Below are positions 54,303 to 63,893 of a stretch of DNA of 64,000 nt, piece after piece. Below the pieces are notes generated by a model. It made no database searches, was not told the origin of the DNA, and saw nothing but the letters and a program-made list of their open reading frames with translations. The position numbers and the translations under genes were made by a program. Numbering within the stretch: the first letter of the stretch is position 1; every line of letters begins with the position of its first letter. Source of the stretch: Pseudoalteromonas sp. 3D05 (GTDB lineage Bacteria; Pseudomonadota; Gammaproteobacteria; Enterobacterales; Alteromonadaceae); NCBI RefSeq assembly GCF_002723455.1, contig NZ_PDUS01000002.1, forward strand, positions 323,500 to 387,499. The letters are read 5' to 3'.

Positions 54303-56057
54303 CTAATCAATGGCAACCGTGAACGCTTCGTTTCCTTCTTTACTAAAAACGACCAGGTGGCTCTGTGATATAGCTTCAAAATGATAGTTTTTGCTAAGGT
54401 ATTGCCCCCATAGCACCTGCTCTTTTATTAACAGCGCGTGCCCAGCGGATAAAGCCCACAATTGACCTTGCGATTGTGGTGACGCTGTCGCACCGACGTA
54501 AACCAATATAAACCCTTGTTCACTTACAATGGGGGTGATTTTTGTTGTGTTACTGTTTGCAAAGCGTGACACTTCTCGCCATGTTTCATTATAAACACGT
54601 ATAGGGTAAGTCGTATTTAAACGTGTTTGTAATTGAGCTTCAAAAAATTCACTGTCACCATGTCTTAAATATTTAAGCACTCCATGTTCAGCAGACTCGG
54701 TATCAACAAAATCTCCTGCGAGCAGTGTATCTAGATCTCCCCCTATCCAATCAGGTAAAAGTTGAGTGAGTGGATTTATATCAAAGGCAATCGTACTTTG
54801 AACGTCATTACGAGAAAACTCAAACTGCTCAACGCCACTGTCATTATTAGTAAATAAAAATTGGTTGTTTTTATTTTGCCAGATCGTCGCATTTTTCACG
54901 TTCACAAATGAGAATATTGCATCATCACGCGCACTTGAGAGTGAGTCCATCACATTTATGATCAATTGATCATCACGGCCAAAGCCGATACTAAATGTTA
55001 CATCATCATAATCAAATAATGGGGCATGGCTGAATTGGCTAATCTGATTACTAATCGCTTTTTCGCCGCGCACCTGGCCATTTATAATTTGTATATAAGA
55101 TTTAGAGGCTGGATCATCGTTATCCTCAGCCGCAAGATAAAGGTTGCTATTATTAGTAACAAACCCACTTTGTAGGCTGATTTCTTCAAGCAGGTTAGAC
55201 ACCATTTGCCATGCCCCACTTTTCCAACGATATAAACCAATAGGGGAAGATGATAAAGCGAATAAAGTATCACCCGAGCGCGCGATACTTGAAGGCGTAA
55301 TATCATAAACTACTCTATCGCCAAGCTGACCATTATCAAATGAAACTGACTGCAGTCTAAAGCCCGATGCATCACTTTGAGTAATAAACCATACTTTTTC
55401 TTCAAACCACATGTTTTCAGACGCTAAAAGCCGTTCTTTATTTGGGTTATCAAACAAAAGCTGTTTATCTTGCCCACCAAAATGTAAATAAACTTTTTCA
55501 TTTTCAGAAACCGTAATGTAAGGGTGGCAAGCAATCTCATATTTAACATTTGACAACTTTTCAACATCGCATATTTGAGGCCCTCCCAGTTGCATTATTT
55601 CAACTTCACCTGCCATACTGGCATCCGTTGAAACAGTACGCTTATCGACGATGAGTTCGCTCTGTGCATAACGAATAATAATGGGGTATAAGTACGGTGT
55701 TGTTAATTCAAAAGTCACCGCTGCTGCAGCGCATTCAATTGATAACGTATAATCAAGAGACGTAGTATTACTTAATGTTGAATCACAATTCATCGTATCA
55801 GGAATATTCGATACCACAGGCTGCACAAATGATGTTCCTTTGGCGGTAAAATCAAGTTCATTACCTGCCACTAGGGTTGCCGTATTATTCATCCATGACA
55901 ATTCAAGCCCGGCAACAGAGTCACTAGGCATTACCTTAAGTGTGTATGTTTGTTCTGCACTTATAGGCGCTGCAGGTTCATTACTCTCGCTCGAAGAGCC
56001 ACCACAGCCACTGATAGCGAAAGCAGATAAGCTTGCCAATAATAACTTTATTTGCAC
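54303..56057 (-). CDS. Large lipoprotein of unknown function
   Basis: The 584-residue protein has a lipoprotein signal with lipobox AISGC (Cys about residue 18) followed by a Gly/Ser/Glu spacer (GGSSSESNEPAAP), which often marks surface or outer-membrane lipoproteins. The N-terminal third is beta-rich with paired cysteines (MNCDSTLS...SIECAAA; QICDVEKL...EIACHPY). The rest has repeated blocks such as NMWFEEKVWFITQSD and DTLFALSSSPIGLYRWKSG, suggesting a beta-propeller. I do not recognise a family. It is monocistronic and lies between two direct copies of the 161-bp repeat. Confidence 0.75.
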   Translation of the reverse strand: MQIKLLLASLSAFAISGCGGSSSESNEPAAPISAEQTYTLKVMPSDSVAGLELSWMNNTATLVAGNELDFTAKGTSFVQPVVSNIPDTMNCDSTLSNTTSLDYTLSIECAAAAVTFELTTPYLYPIIIRYAQSELIVDKRTVSTDASMAGEVEIMQLGGPQICDVEKLSNVKYEIACHPYITVSENEKVYLHFGGQDKQLLFDNPNKERLLASENMWFEEKVWFITQSDASGFRLQSVSFDNGQLGDRVVYDITPSSIARSGDTLFALSSSPIGLYRWKSGAWQMVSNLLEEISLQSGFVTNNSNLYLAAEDNDDPASKSYIQIINGQVRGEKAISNQISQFSHAPLFDYDDVTFSIGFGRDDQLIINVMDSLSSARDDAIFSFVNVKNATIWQNKNNQFLFTNNDSGVEQFEFSRNDVQSTIAFDINPLTQLLPDWIGGDLDTLLAGDFVDTESAEHGVLKYLRHGDSEFFEAQLQTRLNTTYPIRVYNETWREVSRFANSNTTKITPIVSEQGFILVYVGATASPQSQGQLWALSAGHALLIKEQVLWGQYLSKNYHFEAISQSHLVVFSKEGNEAFTVAID

Positions 56058-56247
56058 AATAAAATCCTTTTCATTTGATTTATTAATGTAAGTGATAGAT
56101 TTACTTAACCCAGCTATTTTAAGGTTTTATCTAAATCGATTCGTATTATCACTCGCACCATTAAGATGTATCATTTGAACCCAAAACGCAAACAAAATAT
56201 TGTCAAAATGATGAATTAGCAATCAACCCATTGAGCCAAAATATCTA

Positions 56248-56408
56248 ATACCAATTCGCTTAATTAAGAGATCTATTTGAGGTAAGAAAACCTTGTCGAA
56301 AACAAGGCAAAAATATCGTCATTTAGTTATTCTAAATAAAATATTTTTAACGCCGTTAGCGTCAGGTTTAATACCTAAAAATGATTGAGTATTATTGCGG
56401 ATTGGGAC
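56248..56408. repeat. 161-bp MITE-like repeat, copy 2
   Basis: The left end ATACCAATTCGC is identical to copy 1; the right end GCGGATTGGGAC is slightly decayed. The inner sequence (TTAATTAAG-GATCTA near the left, ATTTAGTTATTCTAAAT hairpin, GAGTATTATTGCGGATTGG) follows copy 1 in the same orientation. The remainder of the 56058-56513 gap holds only the gap terminator and the lipoprotein promoter region. Confidence 0.8.
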
Positions 56409-56455
56409 AATCGTGAGATGCACAGTATTGAGGGTTCTGTGGCCAATCAATGAAA

Positions 56456-56484
56456 CGAAAAAAAACCGCGATAATCGCGGTTTT
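56456..56484 (-). terminator. Rho-independent terminator after gap
   Basis: CCGCG and CGCGG pair around ATAAT, flanked by A and T runs. On the minus strand the stem leads into a long T run ending the edd-eda-gap transcript. Confidence 0.88.
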
Positions 56485-56513
56485 GTTGGATAAAGCTAAA
56501 CTTTTCGTATTAT

Positions 56514-57518
56514 TTACAGGTATTGACCCAATGCTTTAACTTGGTCTAACATGCGGTTTGAGAAACCCCACTCGTTATCATACCAAGCCATCACTTTAAC
56601 TAATTTACCTTCAGCTTTGGTTTGTGTTGAATCAAAAATTGAAGACGCTGGATTGTGATTGAAGTCAATAGAAACAAGCGGAAGCTCGTTGTATTCTAAA
56701 ATACCTTGCATTGAACCTTCTGCAGCGGCTTTCATCACTTCATTGATTTCAGCAGCCGTAGTGTCACGTTTAGTGATAAAGGTAAAATCAACTAATGATA
56801 CATTAATCGTTGGTACACGTACTGACATACCATCCAGCTTACCTGCAAGTTCAGGTAACACTAAGCCTACAGCTTTTGCTGCACCCGTTTTAGTTGGGAT
56901 CATAGACTGCGTTGCACTACGTGCACGGTATAAATCAGGGTGGTATACATCTGATAAGTTTTGATCATTTGTATAAGCATGGATAGTTGTCATGCTGCCT
57001 TGTTCAATGCCTACAGTATCGTTAATTGCTTTAGCAATTGGTGCTAAACAGTTTGTAGTACATGATGCATTTGAAATGATATTGCTATCTGCATTAATTA
57101 CATCGCTGTTCACACCATGAACTACTGTTGCATCTAAATCAGTGCCAGGCGCAGAAACAATTACTTTTTTCGCGCCGGCAGTAATGTGCTTAGCGGCATC
57201 ATCACGCTTAGTGAAAAAACCAGTACACTCTAATACGATATCAACATTAAGCTCTTTCCAAGGCAAGTTAGCAGGATCGCGCTCTTGAGTAAGGGTAATA
57301 ACATCGTCGCCAATCAACAGGGTGTTATCAGCAAGTGTTACTTTTTGAGAAAATTGACCATGCACTGAGTCAAATTGAGTTAAATGTGCGTTAACGTTAG
57401 CCGGTGCTAAATCGTTAATTGCAACAATTTTAATCTCGTTATTTTGTGCAGATTCATAAAGTGCGCGTAATACGTTGCGACCGATACGGCCATAGCCATT
57501 AATTGCTACATTAATCAT
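56514..57518 (-). CDS. gap: Glyceraldehyde-3-phosphate dehydrogenase
   Basis: The 334-residue enzyme oxidises glyceraldehyde 3-phosphate to 1,3-bisphosphoglycerate with NAD. The Rossmann start [15 protein letters not shown] and the NAD-selecting Asp in AINDLAP are present. So are the catalytic Cys in [15 protein letters not shown] and the [16 protein letters not shown] end. It follows eda by 17 bp in an Entner-Doudoroff operon, so it takes the glyceraldehyde phosphate made by Eda. It may be one of several Gap paralogues in the genome. GGGG lies just before the ATG. Confidence 0.96.
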   Translation of the reverse strand: MINVAINGYGRIGRNVLRALYESAQNNEIKIVAINDLAPANVNAHLTQFDSVHGQFSQKVTLADNTLLIGDDVITLTQERDPANLPWKELNVDIVLECTGFFTKRDDAAKHITAGAKKVIVSAPGTDLDATVVHGVNSDVINADSNIISNASCTTNCLAPIAKAINDTVGIEQGSMTTIHAYTNDQNLSDVYHPDLYRARSATQSMIPTKTGAAKAVGLVLPELAGKLDGMSVRVPTINVSLVDFTFITKRDTTAAEINEVMKAAAEGSMQGILEYNELPLVSIDFNHNPASSIFDSTQTKAEGKLVKVMAWYDNEWGFSNRMLDQVKALGQYL

Positions 57519-57535
57519 TTCAAATTCCCCTTTAA

Positions 57536-58156
57536 TTATTTAACTTCACTTGCTTGGCGAGCAAGCGTTTCAATGGCTTGCCAGTCTTTATTTTCAATCA
57601 ATTTTTTGTCAAGCATCCACGTCCCACCAACACAAATTACGTTGCTTAATGCTAAATAATTTGGAGCAGTTGCTAAGCTGATGCCGCCTGTTGGACAAAA
57701 AGTTACCTGTGGTAATGGCCCACCAATTGACTTAATCATTGCCGTACCACCAGCAGCTTCAGCTGGGAAAAACTTTAAAAACTTAAACCCGTGACTAGCT
57801 AATTTCATCACTTCGCTTGGCGTTGCGGCACCTGGCAGAAATGGAATGTCTGTTTCTTTTGCAAGGGCTAACAGCTCATCGTTTACACCTGGGCTAACCA
57901 TAAAGTCAGCGCCTGCTGCAACGGACGCTTCAAAGCTTGCTTTGTCTACCACTGTACCTGTGCCTACATACGCTTCTGGTACTTCTGCTTTCATAAGCTT
58001 TACAGCTTCTGCCGCAATGGGTGTACGCAATGTAATTTCTAACGCCTTTAAGCCGCCGTTATAAAGTGCTCTTGCAAGCGGGGCTGCATCTTCTAGCTTT
58101 TCAATTACAACAACTGGCACAACCGGTGCCGATGCTAATATTTTTTCTATGCTCAT
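57536..58156 (-). CDS. eda: 2-keto-3-deoxy-6-phosphogluconate aldolase
   Basis: Eda cleaves KDPG to pyruvate and glyceraldehyde 3-phosphate. The 206-residue protein has the class I aldolase signatures LEITLRTP (catalytic Glu), GTGTV and [14 protein letters not shown], whose Lys forms the Schiff base, then CPTGGIS. It lies between edd and gap with short gaps on both sides, so the three are one operon. GAGG precedes the ATG. Confidence 0.97.
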   Translation of the reverse strand: MSIEKILASAPVVPVVVIEKLEDAAPLARALYNGGLKALEITLRTPIAAEAVKLMKAEVPEAYVGTGTVVDKASFEASVAAGADFMVSPGVNDELLALAKETDIPFLPGAATPSEVMKLASHGFKFLKFFPAEAAGGTAMIKSIGGPLPQVTFCPTGGISLATAPNYLALSNVICVGGTWMLDKKLIENKDWQAIETLARQASEVK

Positions 58157-58190
58157 TGAATGTCCTCATTACCCTGTGTATGGCTAATTA

Positions 58191-60041
58191 TTATTCTATT
58201 CCAAACGCACTAGCACCTAGGTCAGCGCTGCTTACAATGTTTCTGAATCCTTCAAACAACTCTCGACCTGTACCAAATGTTGGGCTTGCAGGGCTAAGTT
58301 GTAGTTCACGTTTTTCTAACTCTTCATCTTCAACATGTAATTTCAAAATACCTGCTGGCGCATCAAGAGTAACTAAATCACCTTCATGAATTTTAGCGAT
58401 AATACCGCCTTCAACAGCTTCTGGAGCTAAATGAATGGCTGCAGGCACCTTGCCTGACGCACCAGACATACGGCCATCCGTTACGATTGCAACCTTGTAA
58501 CCTTGATCTTGAAGCGTAGCCATGACTGGCGTTAGCTTATGAAGCTCAGGCATACCTTTCGCTTTAGGGCCTTGCTCTTTCAATACAGCAATAAAATCTT
58601 GGTTTAACTCACCACGAGAATACGCTTCTTGCAATGCACCTTGAGAGCTGAATACTTTTGCCGGAGCTGTAACTACTTGATGCTCAATCGCAACCGCTGA
58701 TACTTTGATAACTGCTTTACCAAGGTTACCGGTTAAAAGCTGTAATCCGCCTTGTTTACTAAACGGATTGTCAATTGGACGTAAAACCTCTTCATCAAGA
58801 GACTTTTCAGGGCATGGTACCCATTTAACTTTGCTTGGGCCTGAGCTGTTTGTCATGATGACGTTGTTGTCGGTGTCTAAACGTGGCTCACAGGTGTAAG
58901 CTTCAAGACCCTCGCCAACAATGGTTTTAACATCATTGTGCAAGAACCCAGCACCAACTAGTTGCTTCATCAAAAAGCCCATACCACCCGCAGCTTGGAA
59001 ATGGTTTACATCAGCAGAACCATTTGGGTAAATACGTGTTAAAAGTGGAACAACTTCAGATAGATCTGACATATCTTTCCACGTTAGTTGCACACCAGCG
59101 GCTTTAGCTATCGCCACTAAGTGGATTGCGTGGTTTGTTGAACCACCTGTTGACAACAAACCTACAAGACCATTAATAATGGTTTTTTCGCTAACAACAT
59201 CCGCTAAACAATTAGCATCTTTAGACTCAATTAACTGCTTAAGCATGGTCTCTACGGCATTACCAGTTAAACCATCACGTAATTCTGTATACGGGTTAAT
59301 GAACGAGCTGCCTGGTAAATGTAGCCCCATTATTTCCATCAGCATTTGGTTTGAGTTAGCCGTACCGTAAAACGTACATGTACCGGCGCTGTGGTATGAC
59401 GCGCTTTCAGCTTCTAATAACTCATCGCGGCTTACTAAGCCTTGAGCAAACTTTTGGCGAACACGGGCTTTTTCTTTATTTGGAATACCTGATTGCATCG
59501 GACCTGCTGGTAAAAATGCAACAGGAAGGTGGCCAAATGACAATGCACCAATTAACAATCCTGGGACAATCTTGTCACACACACCTAAGCAGAAAACACC
59601 GTCAAACACGTCATGCGAAAGAGAAACTGCCGTAGACATTGCAATGACATCACGTGAAAACAGTGATAATTCCATGCCGTCACGCCCTTGCGTAACACCG
59701 TCACACATTGCAGGTACACCACCAGCAACTTGTGCTGTTGCGTCATATTTAGTGGCAAGCTCTTTAATTAAATCTGGAAAATCTTTGTAAGGCACATGCG
59801 CAGACAACATGTCATTGTAAGAATTAATAATCGCTAAATTTGGTTGTTCATCAGCTTTTAAACGCGCTTTATCATCACTGCTGCATGCAGCCATAACGTG
59901 AGCAATATTACCGCAGCCTAAACCAGCACGCGTTCTTGTTTGTTTTTTTGCGTGATTGATTCGTTCTAAATAAGCTTGGCGAGTTTGTTTACTGCGTTCA
60001 ATAACGCGTTCGGTGACTTCTTGAATACGAGGATGCAACAT
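58191..60041 (-). CDS. edd: 6-phosphogluconate dehydratase
   Basis: Edd dehydrates 6-phosphogluconate to KDPG, the first committed step of the Entner-Doudoroff pathway, using an iron-sulfur cluster. The start was set at ATG 60041 ([20 protein letters not shown]), which aligns with the E. coli N-terminus; the frame continues to 60122, but that extension has no counterpart. The 616 residues include the cluster cysteines in [16 protein letters not shown] and [13 protein letters not shown], and the IlvD/Edd end [19 protein letters not shown]. Two copies of a LacI-type palindrome lie 137-183 bp upstream. Confidence 0.96.
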   Translation of the reverse strand: MLHPRIQEVTERVIERSKQTRQAYLERINHAKKQTRTRAGLGCGNIAHVMAACSSDDKARLKADEQPNLAIINSYNDMLSAHVPYKDFPDLIKELATKYDATAQVAGGVPAMCDGVTQGRDGMELSLFSRDVIAMSTAVSLSHDVFDGVFCLGVCDKIVPGLLIGALSFGHLPVAFLPAGPMQSGIPNKEKARVRQKFAQGLVSRDELLEAESASYHSAGTCTFYGTANSNQMLMEIMGLHLPGSSFINPYTELRDGLTGNAVETMLKQLIESKDANCLADVVSEKTIINGLVGLLSTGGSTNHAIHLVAIAKAAGVQLTWKDMSDLSEVVPLLTRIYPNGSADVNHFQAAGGMGFLMKQLVGAGFLHNDVKTIVGEGLEAYTCEPRLDTDNNVIMTNSSGPSKVKWVPCPEKSLDEEVLRPIDNPFSKQGGLQLLTGNLGKAVIKVSAVAIEHQVVTAPAKVFSSQGALQEAYSRGELNQDFIAVLKEQGPKAKGMPELHKLTPVMATLQDQGYKVAIVTDGRMSGASGKVPAAIHLAPEAVEGGIIAKIHEGDLVTLDAPAGILKLHVEDEELEKRELQLSPASPTFGTGRELFEGFRNIVSSADLGASAFGIE

Positions 60042-60177
60042 AAAATTCGACTCATCTCTATTGTTAGAGGATAAAGGCTCAGTGGCAACCACACACTCCA
60101 CGAATGTAATTGCACTGAGCATCTTTGATTTACCCGTTCAAAGGTATACGTTATCAGGCCGTCTCTCACAACCAACC

Positions 60178-60191
60178 TGACACCGGTGTCA
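60178..60191. promoter_or_regulatory. LacI-type operator TGACACCGGTGTCA, copy 1 upstream of edd
   Basis: A perfect 14-bp palindrome with a central CG, the pattern of LacI-family sites. It lies 33 bp, centre to centre, from copy 2. Confidence 0.88.
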
Positions 60192-60210
60192 CTGTATTAA
60201 CGCACGACTG

Positions 60211-60224
60211 TGACACCGGTGTCA
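60211..60224. promoter_or_regulatory. LacI-type operator TGACACCGGTGTCA, copy 2 upstream of edd
   Basis: Identical to copy 1, about three helical turns away, so both can lie on one face of the DNA. The rest of the 60042-60437 gap shows no gene; it is the promoter region of edd and the 3' flank of the LacI gene. Confidence 0.88.
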
Positions 60225-60437
60225 ACCTTATCACTTAAATTTAGTCTAATTTATTTAAATGACCAAATAATGAACAGAGAATGCACGCGTAAAACAAATA
60301 AAATGCTGAAATAAAATACAGCTTAGGAGTGAGTAGCGTCGTTTTAAAGGTGATGGTGCAGGCGTACGAATAAAAAGTGCCTGAGCAAGCGTCACTCAAA
60401 CTCAGGCAACTGTGAAATTTATTATCCAGAGTTCAGG

Positions 60438-61451
60438 TTATTTAACTCGCGCTGTTGATTCGCGGGTAATTAAACGCGCTTCAAGGGTCACTTGGTATGG
60501 TTTTTCTTCTGGTTGGGCAATACTTTCTATTAGCTTAGTTACGGCTTGCTTTGTCATATCTTCAACTGGCTGCGCAATGGTTGTTAACCCCGGCCAAATA
60601 TGACGAGCAATAGGTGCGTTATCAAACCCTGCAATCGAAATATCATCAGGCACTTTTAACTGTCTTTGCGTGGCAAGCTTTAGCACAGCCGCAGCCATGT
60701 AATCATTGGACGCAAAAACGGCTGTTGGTCTTGGTGTTAAGTCTAAAATGCTTCGCGCACTATCAACACCCGAGTGATAACTGAAGTTACCCTCTTCAAC
60801 TAAGCCTTCATTAAATTCGACTCCATGCGTATCAAGCGCTCTTAAGTAACCCTTGAACCGTTGCTCTGTGGCACTGTGATCTGGGTGACCTTTAATAAAT
60901 GCGATCGATTTATGGCCTAAACTAATTAAGTGTTCAGTGATCTCAAATGCGCCTTGTTCATCATTACTGCGAACAGAAATTGACTCATCGTCAAGTACTG
61001 CGGATGCAACACGCGCATAAGGAATTTTTTTCGTTTTAAGAAAATCAACAAGCTCTTTAAAATCAGAAAACGGTGGGGTCAGTACTAAACCATCCAAACG
61101 GGAGCTTTGCAGTAACTGCTCAATATTACTAATTAACGCATCTCCACGCATATCACATGGATGAATCAATAAGTTATAGTTATTCTCTTGGCAGGCAGCA
61201 AGTGCACCCGTTTGCACACGCGTGATATAGCTTTTACTTGGATTATCGTAAATGCAACCGATTATAAAACTACGGTTTTGCGCCAAGCCTCGTGCAATTG
61301 GATTGGGCGTATAATCAAGCTCTTTAAATACTTTGAGTACTTTTTCACGGGTTGCATCGCTAACATTAGGCTCGTTATTAAGCACTCGCGAAACGGTCTT
61401 TTTAGACACACCAGCATAACTTGCAACACTATTTATAGTAACTTTCTTCAT
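60438..61451 (-). CDS. LacI-family transcriptional regulator (glk-linked)
   Basis: The 337-residue protein has the LacI helix-turn-helix (TINSVASYAGVSKKTVSRVL) and hinge helix (NPIARGLAQNRS), then the periplasmic-binding-like domain with FASNDYMAAAVLKLA and SIAGFDNAPIARHIWPGLTT. It follows glk by 35 bp on the same strand and lies upstream of edd. It is a good candidate for the protein that binds the TGACACCGGTGTCA sites. The second LacI gene at 62819 is the other candidate. Confidence 0.94.
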   Translation of the reverse strand: MKKVTINSVASYAGVSKKTVSRVLNNEPNVSDATREKVLKVFKELDYTPNPIARGLAQNRSFIIGCIYDNPSKSYITRVQTGALAACQENNYNLLIHPCDMRGDALISNIEQLLQSSRLDGLVLTPPFSDFKELVDFLKTKKIPYARVASAVLDDESISVRSNDEQGAFEITEHLISLGHKSIAFIKGHPDHSATEQRFKGYLRALDTHGVEFNEGLVEEGNFSYHSGVDSARSILDLTPRPTAVFASNDYMAAAVLKLATQRQLKVPDDISIAGFDNAPIARHIWPGLTTIAQPVEDMTKQAVTKLIESIAQPEEKPYQVTLEARLITRESTARVK

Positions 61452-61486
61452 CCAAACTTCCCAATGACATCCCTAATCGCGATGTT

Positions 61487-62485
61487 TTATACCTGCTCAT
61501 TTGCATGCAAACAGGCTGCTGCACCAATAAGCGGTATGTTGTCTTGTACTACTAACGTGACAGGTATTTGACTGACAAACTGAGACATTATGCCCTTTGC
61601 AGTAAAGCGCTCAACGAACCGACTTGCCAATAAACGAGATTGCATGCGAGGTAATATACCACCGCCAATAAATACACCACCTAAACCGCCAAATGTTAGC
61701 GCTAAATCCCCCGCTACACTGCCGATCCAATCACAAAACTGATTAAGCGTTGCATCACACACTGCACACTCGCCAGTATTAGCAAGTTCACTAATTTGTG
61801 CTGCCGTTAAATTTTTTGGCTCAACACCTTTTACCGCCGCCATTGCTTGGTACAAATGGCTAATACCAGGACCTGAAAAAACCGTTTCAACTGAAACATG
61901 TGGCAACTGTTTACGCAACTCAGTAATTAACTGAGTATCTAATTCATTCACTGATGCCAATGAAATATGACCTGCTTCACAGCTCAATACTGCACTGCCT
62001 TGATTGGTACGTACTAAACTCGCCGCACCAAAACCAGTACCTGGTCCCATTACAGCAATATTGGCATTGCTGTCTGCTTGGCCGCTTTTTATTGTCACAT
62101 TCTGCTGAGGATCTAAATAAGGAGCAGCATAAGCAAATGCAGCAAAATCATTTATGACTTCAAGGTTAGATAAGGCAAAATCTGTTTTGAGCTGTTCAAC
62201 ACTAAAATGCCAGCCCAAATTTGTTAGATGTACTTGCCCTGCTTTTATAGGGCCTGCAACTGCAAGACATGCACGTTTAGGCTCAATGGGCTTGATCTGG
62301 GAAAGGTAGTTCGTTAAAGCAGCTTCTAATGAACCAAAATCTGCACTAGGAAATGTGATATTATGCTCAATAACAAATTGATTTGTTTCTTGCATAAAAT
62401 CAGTAATTAAAGCAAAGCGCGCATTCGTTCCGCCAATATCAGCGACTAATATCGGATCAAATTGTGTGTTAGGGTTGCAACTCAT
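61487..62485 (-). CDS. glk: Glucokinase
   Basis: The 332-residue enzyme phosphorylates glucose with ATP to feed the Entner-Doudoroff genes downstream. It shows the bacterial Glk signatures: VADIGGTNARFALI (phosphate loop), EVINDFAAFAYA (catalytic Asp), MGPGTGFGAASLV, CEAGHISLAS and LTFGGLGGVFIGGGILP. The length fits E. coli Glk (321). The glk-LacI unit starts from the 327-bp gap that also holds an operator and two leader hairpins. Confidence 0.95.
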   Translation of the reverse strand: MSCNPNTQFDPILVADIGGTNARFALITDFMQETNQFVIEHNITFPSADFGSLEAALTNYLSQIKPIEPKRACLAVAGPIKAGQVHLTNLGWHFSVEQLKTDFALSNLEVINDFAAFAYAAPYLDPQQNVTIKSGQADSNANIAVMGPGTGFGAASLVRTNQGSAVLSCEAGHISLASVNELDTQLITELRKQLPHVSVETVFSGPGISHLYQAMAAVKGVEPKNLTAAQISELANTGECAVCDATLNQFCDWIGSVAGDLALTFGGLGGVFIGGGILPRMQSRLLASRFVERFTAKGIMSQFVSQIPVTLVVQDNIPLIGAAACLHANEQV

Positions 62486-62578
62486 AATGTTTTCTCTTTT
62501 GTCTAAGCGGTTTGCCTAGTAGCTAAAACCAAGCTTATTATTATAGTTTCAACGGCTTTGCCATCGCGGTAAGATAAA

Positions 62579-62599
62579 CTTTAAGCTATCACCTTAAAG
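62579..62599 (-). other. Short hairpin in the glk leader
   Basis: CTTTAAG and CTTAAAG pair over 7 bp around CTATCAC. It lies between the terminator-like hairpin at 62612-62645 and the glk start and could be its anti-structure, though no complementarity between them is obvious. Confidence 0.35.
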
Positions 62600-62611
62600 C
62601 CATTATCTGTT

Positions 62612-62645
62612 GAATAAAAAAGACTGCTCAATAAAATTGAGCAGT
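62612..62645 (-). terminator. Terminator-like hairpin in the glk leader (possible attenuator)
   Basis: ACTGCTCAAT and ATTGAGCAGT form a perfect 10-bp stem with a 3-nt loop (62623-62645). On the minus strand it is followed by CTTTTTTATT, so it acts in the direction of glk, 130 bp before its start and downstream of the operator at 62686. Confidence 0.6.
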
Positions 62646-62685
62646 TAAAACGTTTTGACAACAAAATGATAAAACGGTGACATTA

Positions 62686-62699
62686 TGACACCGGTGTCA
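62686..62699. promoter_or_regulatory. LacI-type operator TGACACCGGTGTCA between glk and the second LacI gene
   Basis: A third identical copy of the palindrome found upstream of edd. It sits between divergent genes, so it can control both glk and the LacI gene at 62819. Confidence 0.88.
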
Positions 62700-62818
62700 G
62701 CTTGGGATCAATATAAATATTCAAATCTTGATAAATAGCTTGAAAAAAATAACAAATAAACGAAAATAACATGCGTTTATAACGCCCTGCTTCATTTGTC
62801 TTTAACTAGGTTGTGTAT

Positions 62819-63838
62819 ATGAAAGGTAAAGCTACATCATTTGATATTGCCCATTATGCGGGCGTTTCACAATCTACTGTATCGCGCGCATTACGAAACA
62901 GTCCACTGGTCAACGAAGAAACACGACGTCGTGTATATGAGGTTGCAAAACAACTAAATTATAAAGTTGATAAAAATGCCAGTAATTTACGAGCACAACA
63001 AAGTAGTACGCTAGCGCTTTTACTTTTTGAAGATCCAACCGCAGACGAATCTCAAATCAACCCTTTTTTTCTTGCAATGCTAGGCAGTATCACCCGCGCA
63101 TGCGCCAGCGAAGGTTACGATTTACTTATTTCATTTCAATCAACCAGTGCTGATTGGCAAGCCGATTACGAAGATAGTCACCGTGCCGATGGGATAATCC
63201 TGCTTGGCTATGGAGATTATGTAGACTATCAAGCTAAGTTTAGAAGCCTGTTGGAACAGAATACAAAATTTGTTTGCTGGGGAGCCAGTGTCGATAACAG
63301 ACCCGACCTCACCGTTAGTTGCGATAACTACGGTGGCGGTAAACTTGCTGCAGATCATTTACTCAAGGTTAATCGTAAAGATTGTGCATTTATTGGCGAT
63401 GCATCAGAGCATAGCCCTGAGTTTTTTGCTCGCTATCAAGGATTTAAAGACGAATTTACTCGCCATGGTGTCACATTAAGCGAACGTAAAATGGCCAATG
63501 CCATTTCTACAGAAGAGTCTGGCTATCATGCGACTCGCTCGTTAATCGCCAATAATATTGTCTTTAATTCACTATTCGCAGCCAGCGATTTAATCGCAAT
63601 TGGTGCAATCAGGGCATTAAAAGAAGCAGGCATTAAAGTACCTGAAGATGTTCATGTGGTGGGTTTTGATAATATAGCAGTAGCCAGCTTTACCAACCCG
63701 CCATTAACCACGGTACAACAAGATACAACGCTTGCGGGGCAAATGTTGGTTTTTAATCTACTAAAACTAATACGGGGTGAAAAGGTTGAAAACACCCTAC
63801 TGCCACCAAAATTGATAGTCCGGGGCTCGAGCATATAA
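62819..63838 (+). CDS. LacI-family transcriptional regulator (divergent from glk)
   Basis: The start ATG at 62819 was preferred to a GTG 6 bp upstream because AGG lies 8 bp before it. The 339-residue protein has the helix-turn-helix TSFDIAHYAGVSQSTVSRAL, a hinge region (KNASNLRAQQSS) and an effector domain with LLLFEDPTADESQINPFF, FAASDLIAIGAIRALK and VVGFDNIAVASFTNPPLTTV. It is divergent from glk over a shared operator. The recognition helix differs from that of the LacI protein at 60438-61451 (SQSTVSRAL against SKKTVSRVL), so the two need not share targets. Confidence 0.94.
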   Translation: MKGKATSFDIAHYAGVSQSTVSRALRNSPLVNEETRRRVYEVAKQLNYKVDKNASNLRAQQSSTLALLLFEDPTADESQINPFFLAMLGSITRACASEGYDLLISFQSTSADWQADYEDSHRADGIILLGYGDYVDYQAKFRSLLEQNTKFVCWGASVDNRPDLTVSCDNYGGGKLAADHLLKVNRKDCAFIGDASEHSPEFFARYQGFKDEFTRHGVTLSERKMANAISTEESGYHATRSLIANNIVFNSLFAASDLIAIGAIRALKEAGIKVPEDVHVVGFDNIAVASFTNPPLTTVQQDTTLAGQMLVFNLLKLIRGEKVENTLLPPKLIVRGSSI

Positions 63839-63847
63839 AAAAGTATC

Positions 63848-63871
63848 CTGGTTTAGAGTCATGCTAACCAG
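63848..63871 (-). terminator. Weak terminator-like dyad between convergent genes
   Basis: CTGGTT and AACCAG pair around a 12-nt loop; on the minus strand a T run begins 5-6 nt after the stem. It may end the partial minus-strand gene. Confidence 0.35.
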
Positions 63872-63893
63872 TATAAGTTACGTTTAAATGTAC

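Noticed and set aside
60042..60122. Longer N-terminus for Edd starting at 60122
   Set aside because: The extra 27 residues have no match to the Edd N-terminus; the conserved sequence begins at the ATG at 60041.
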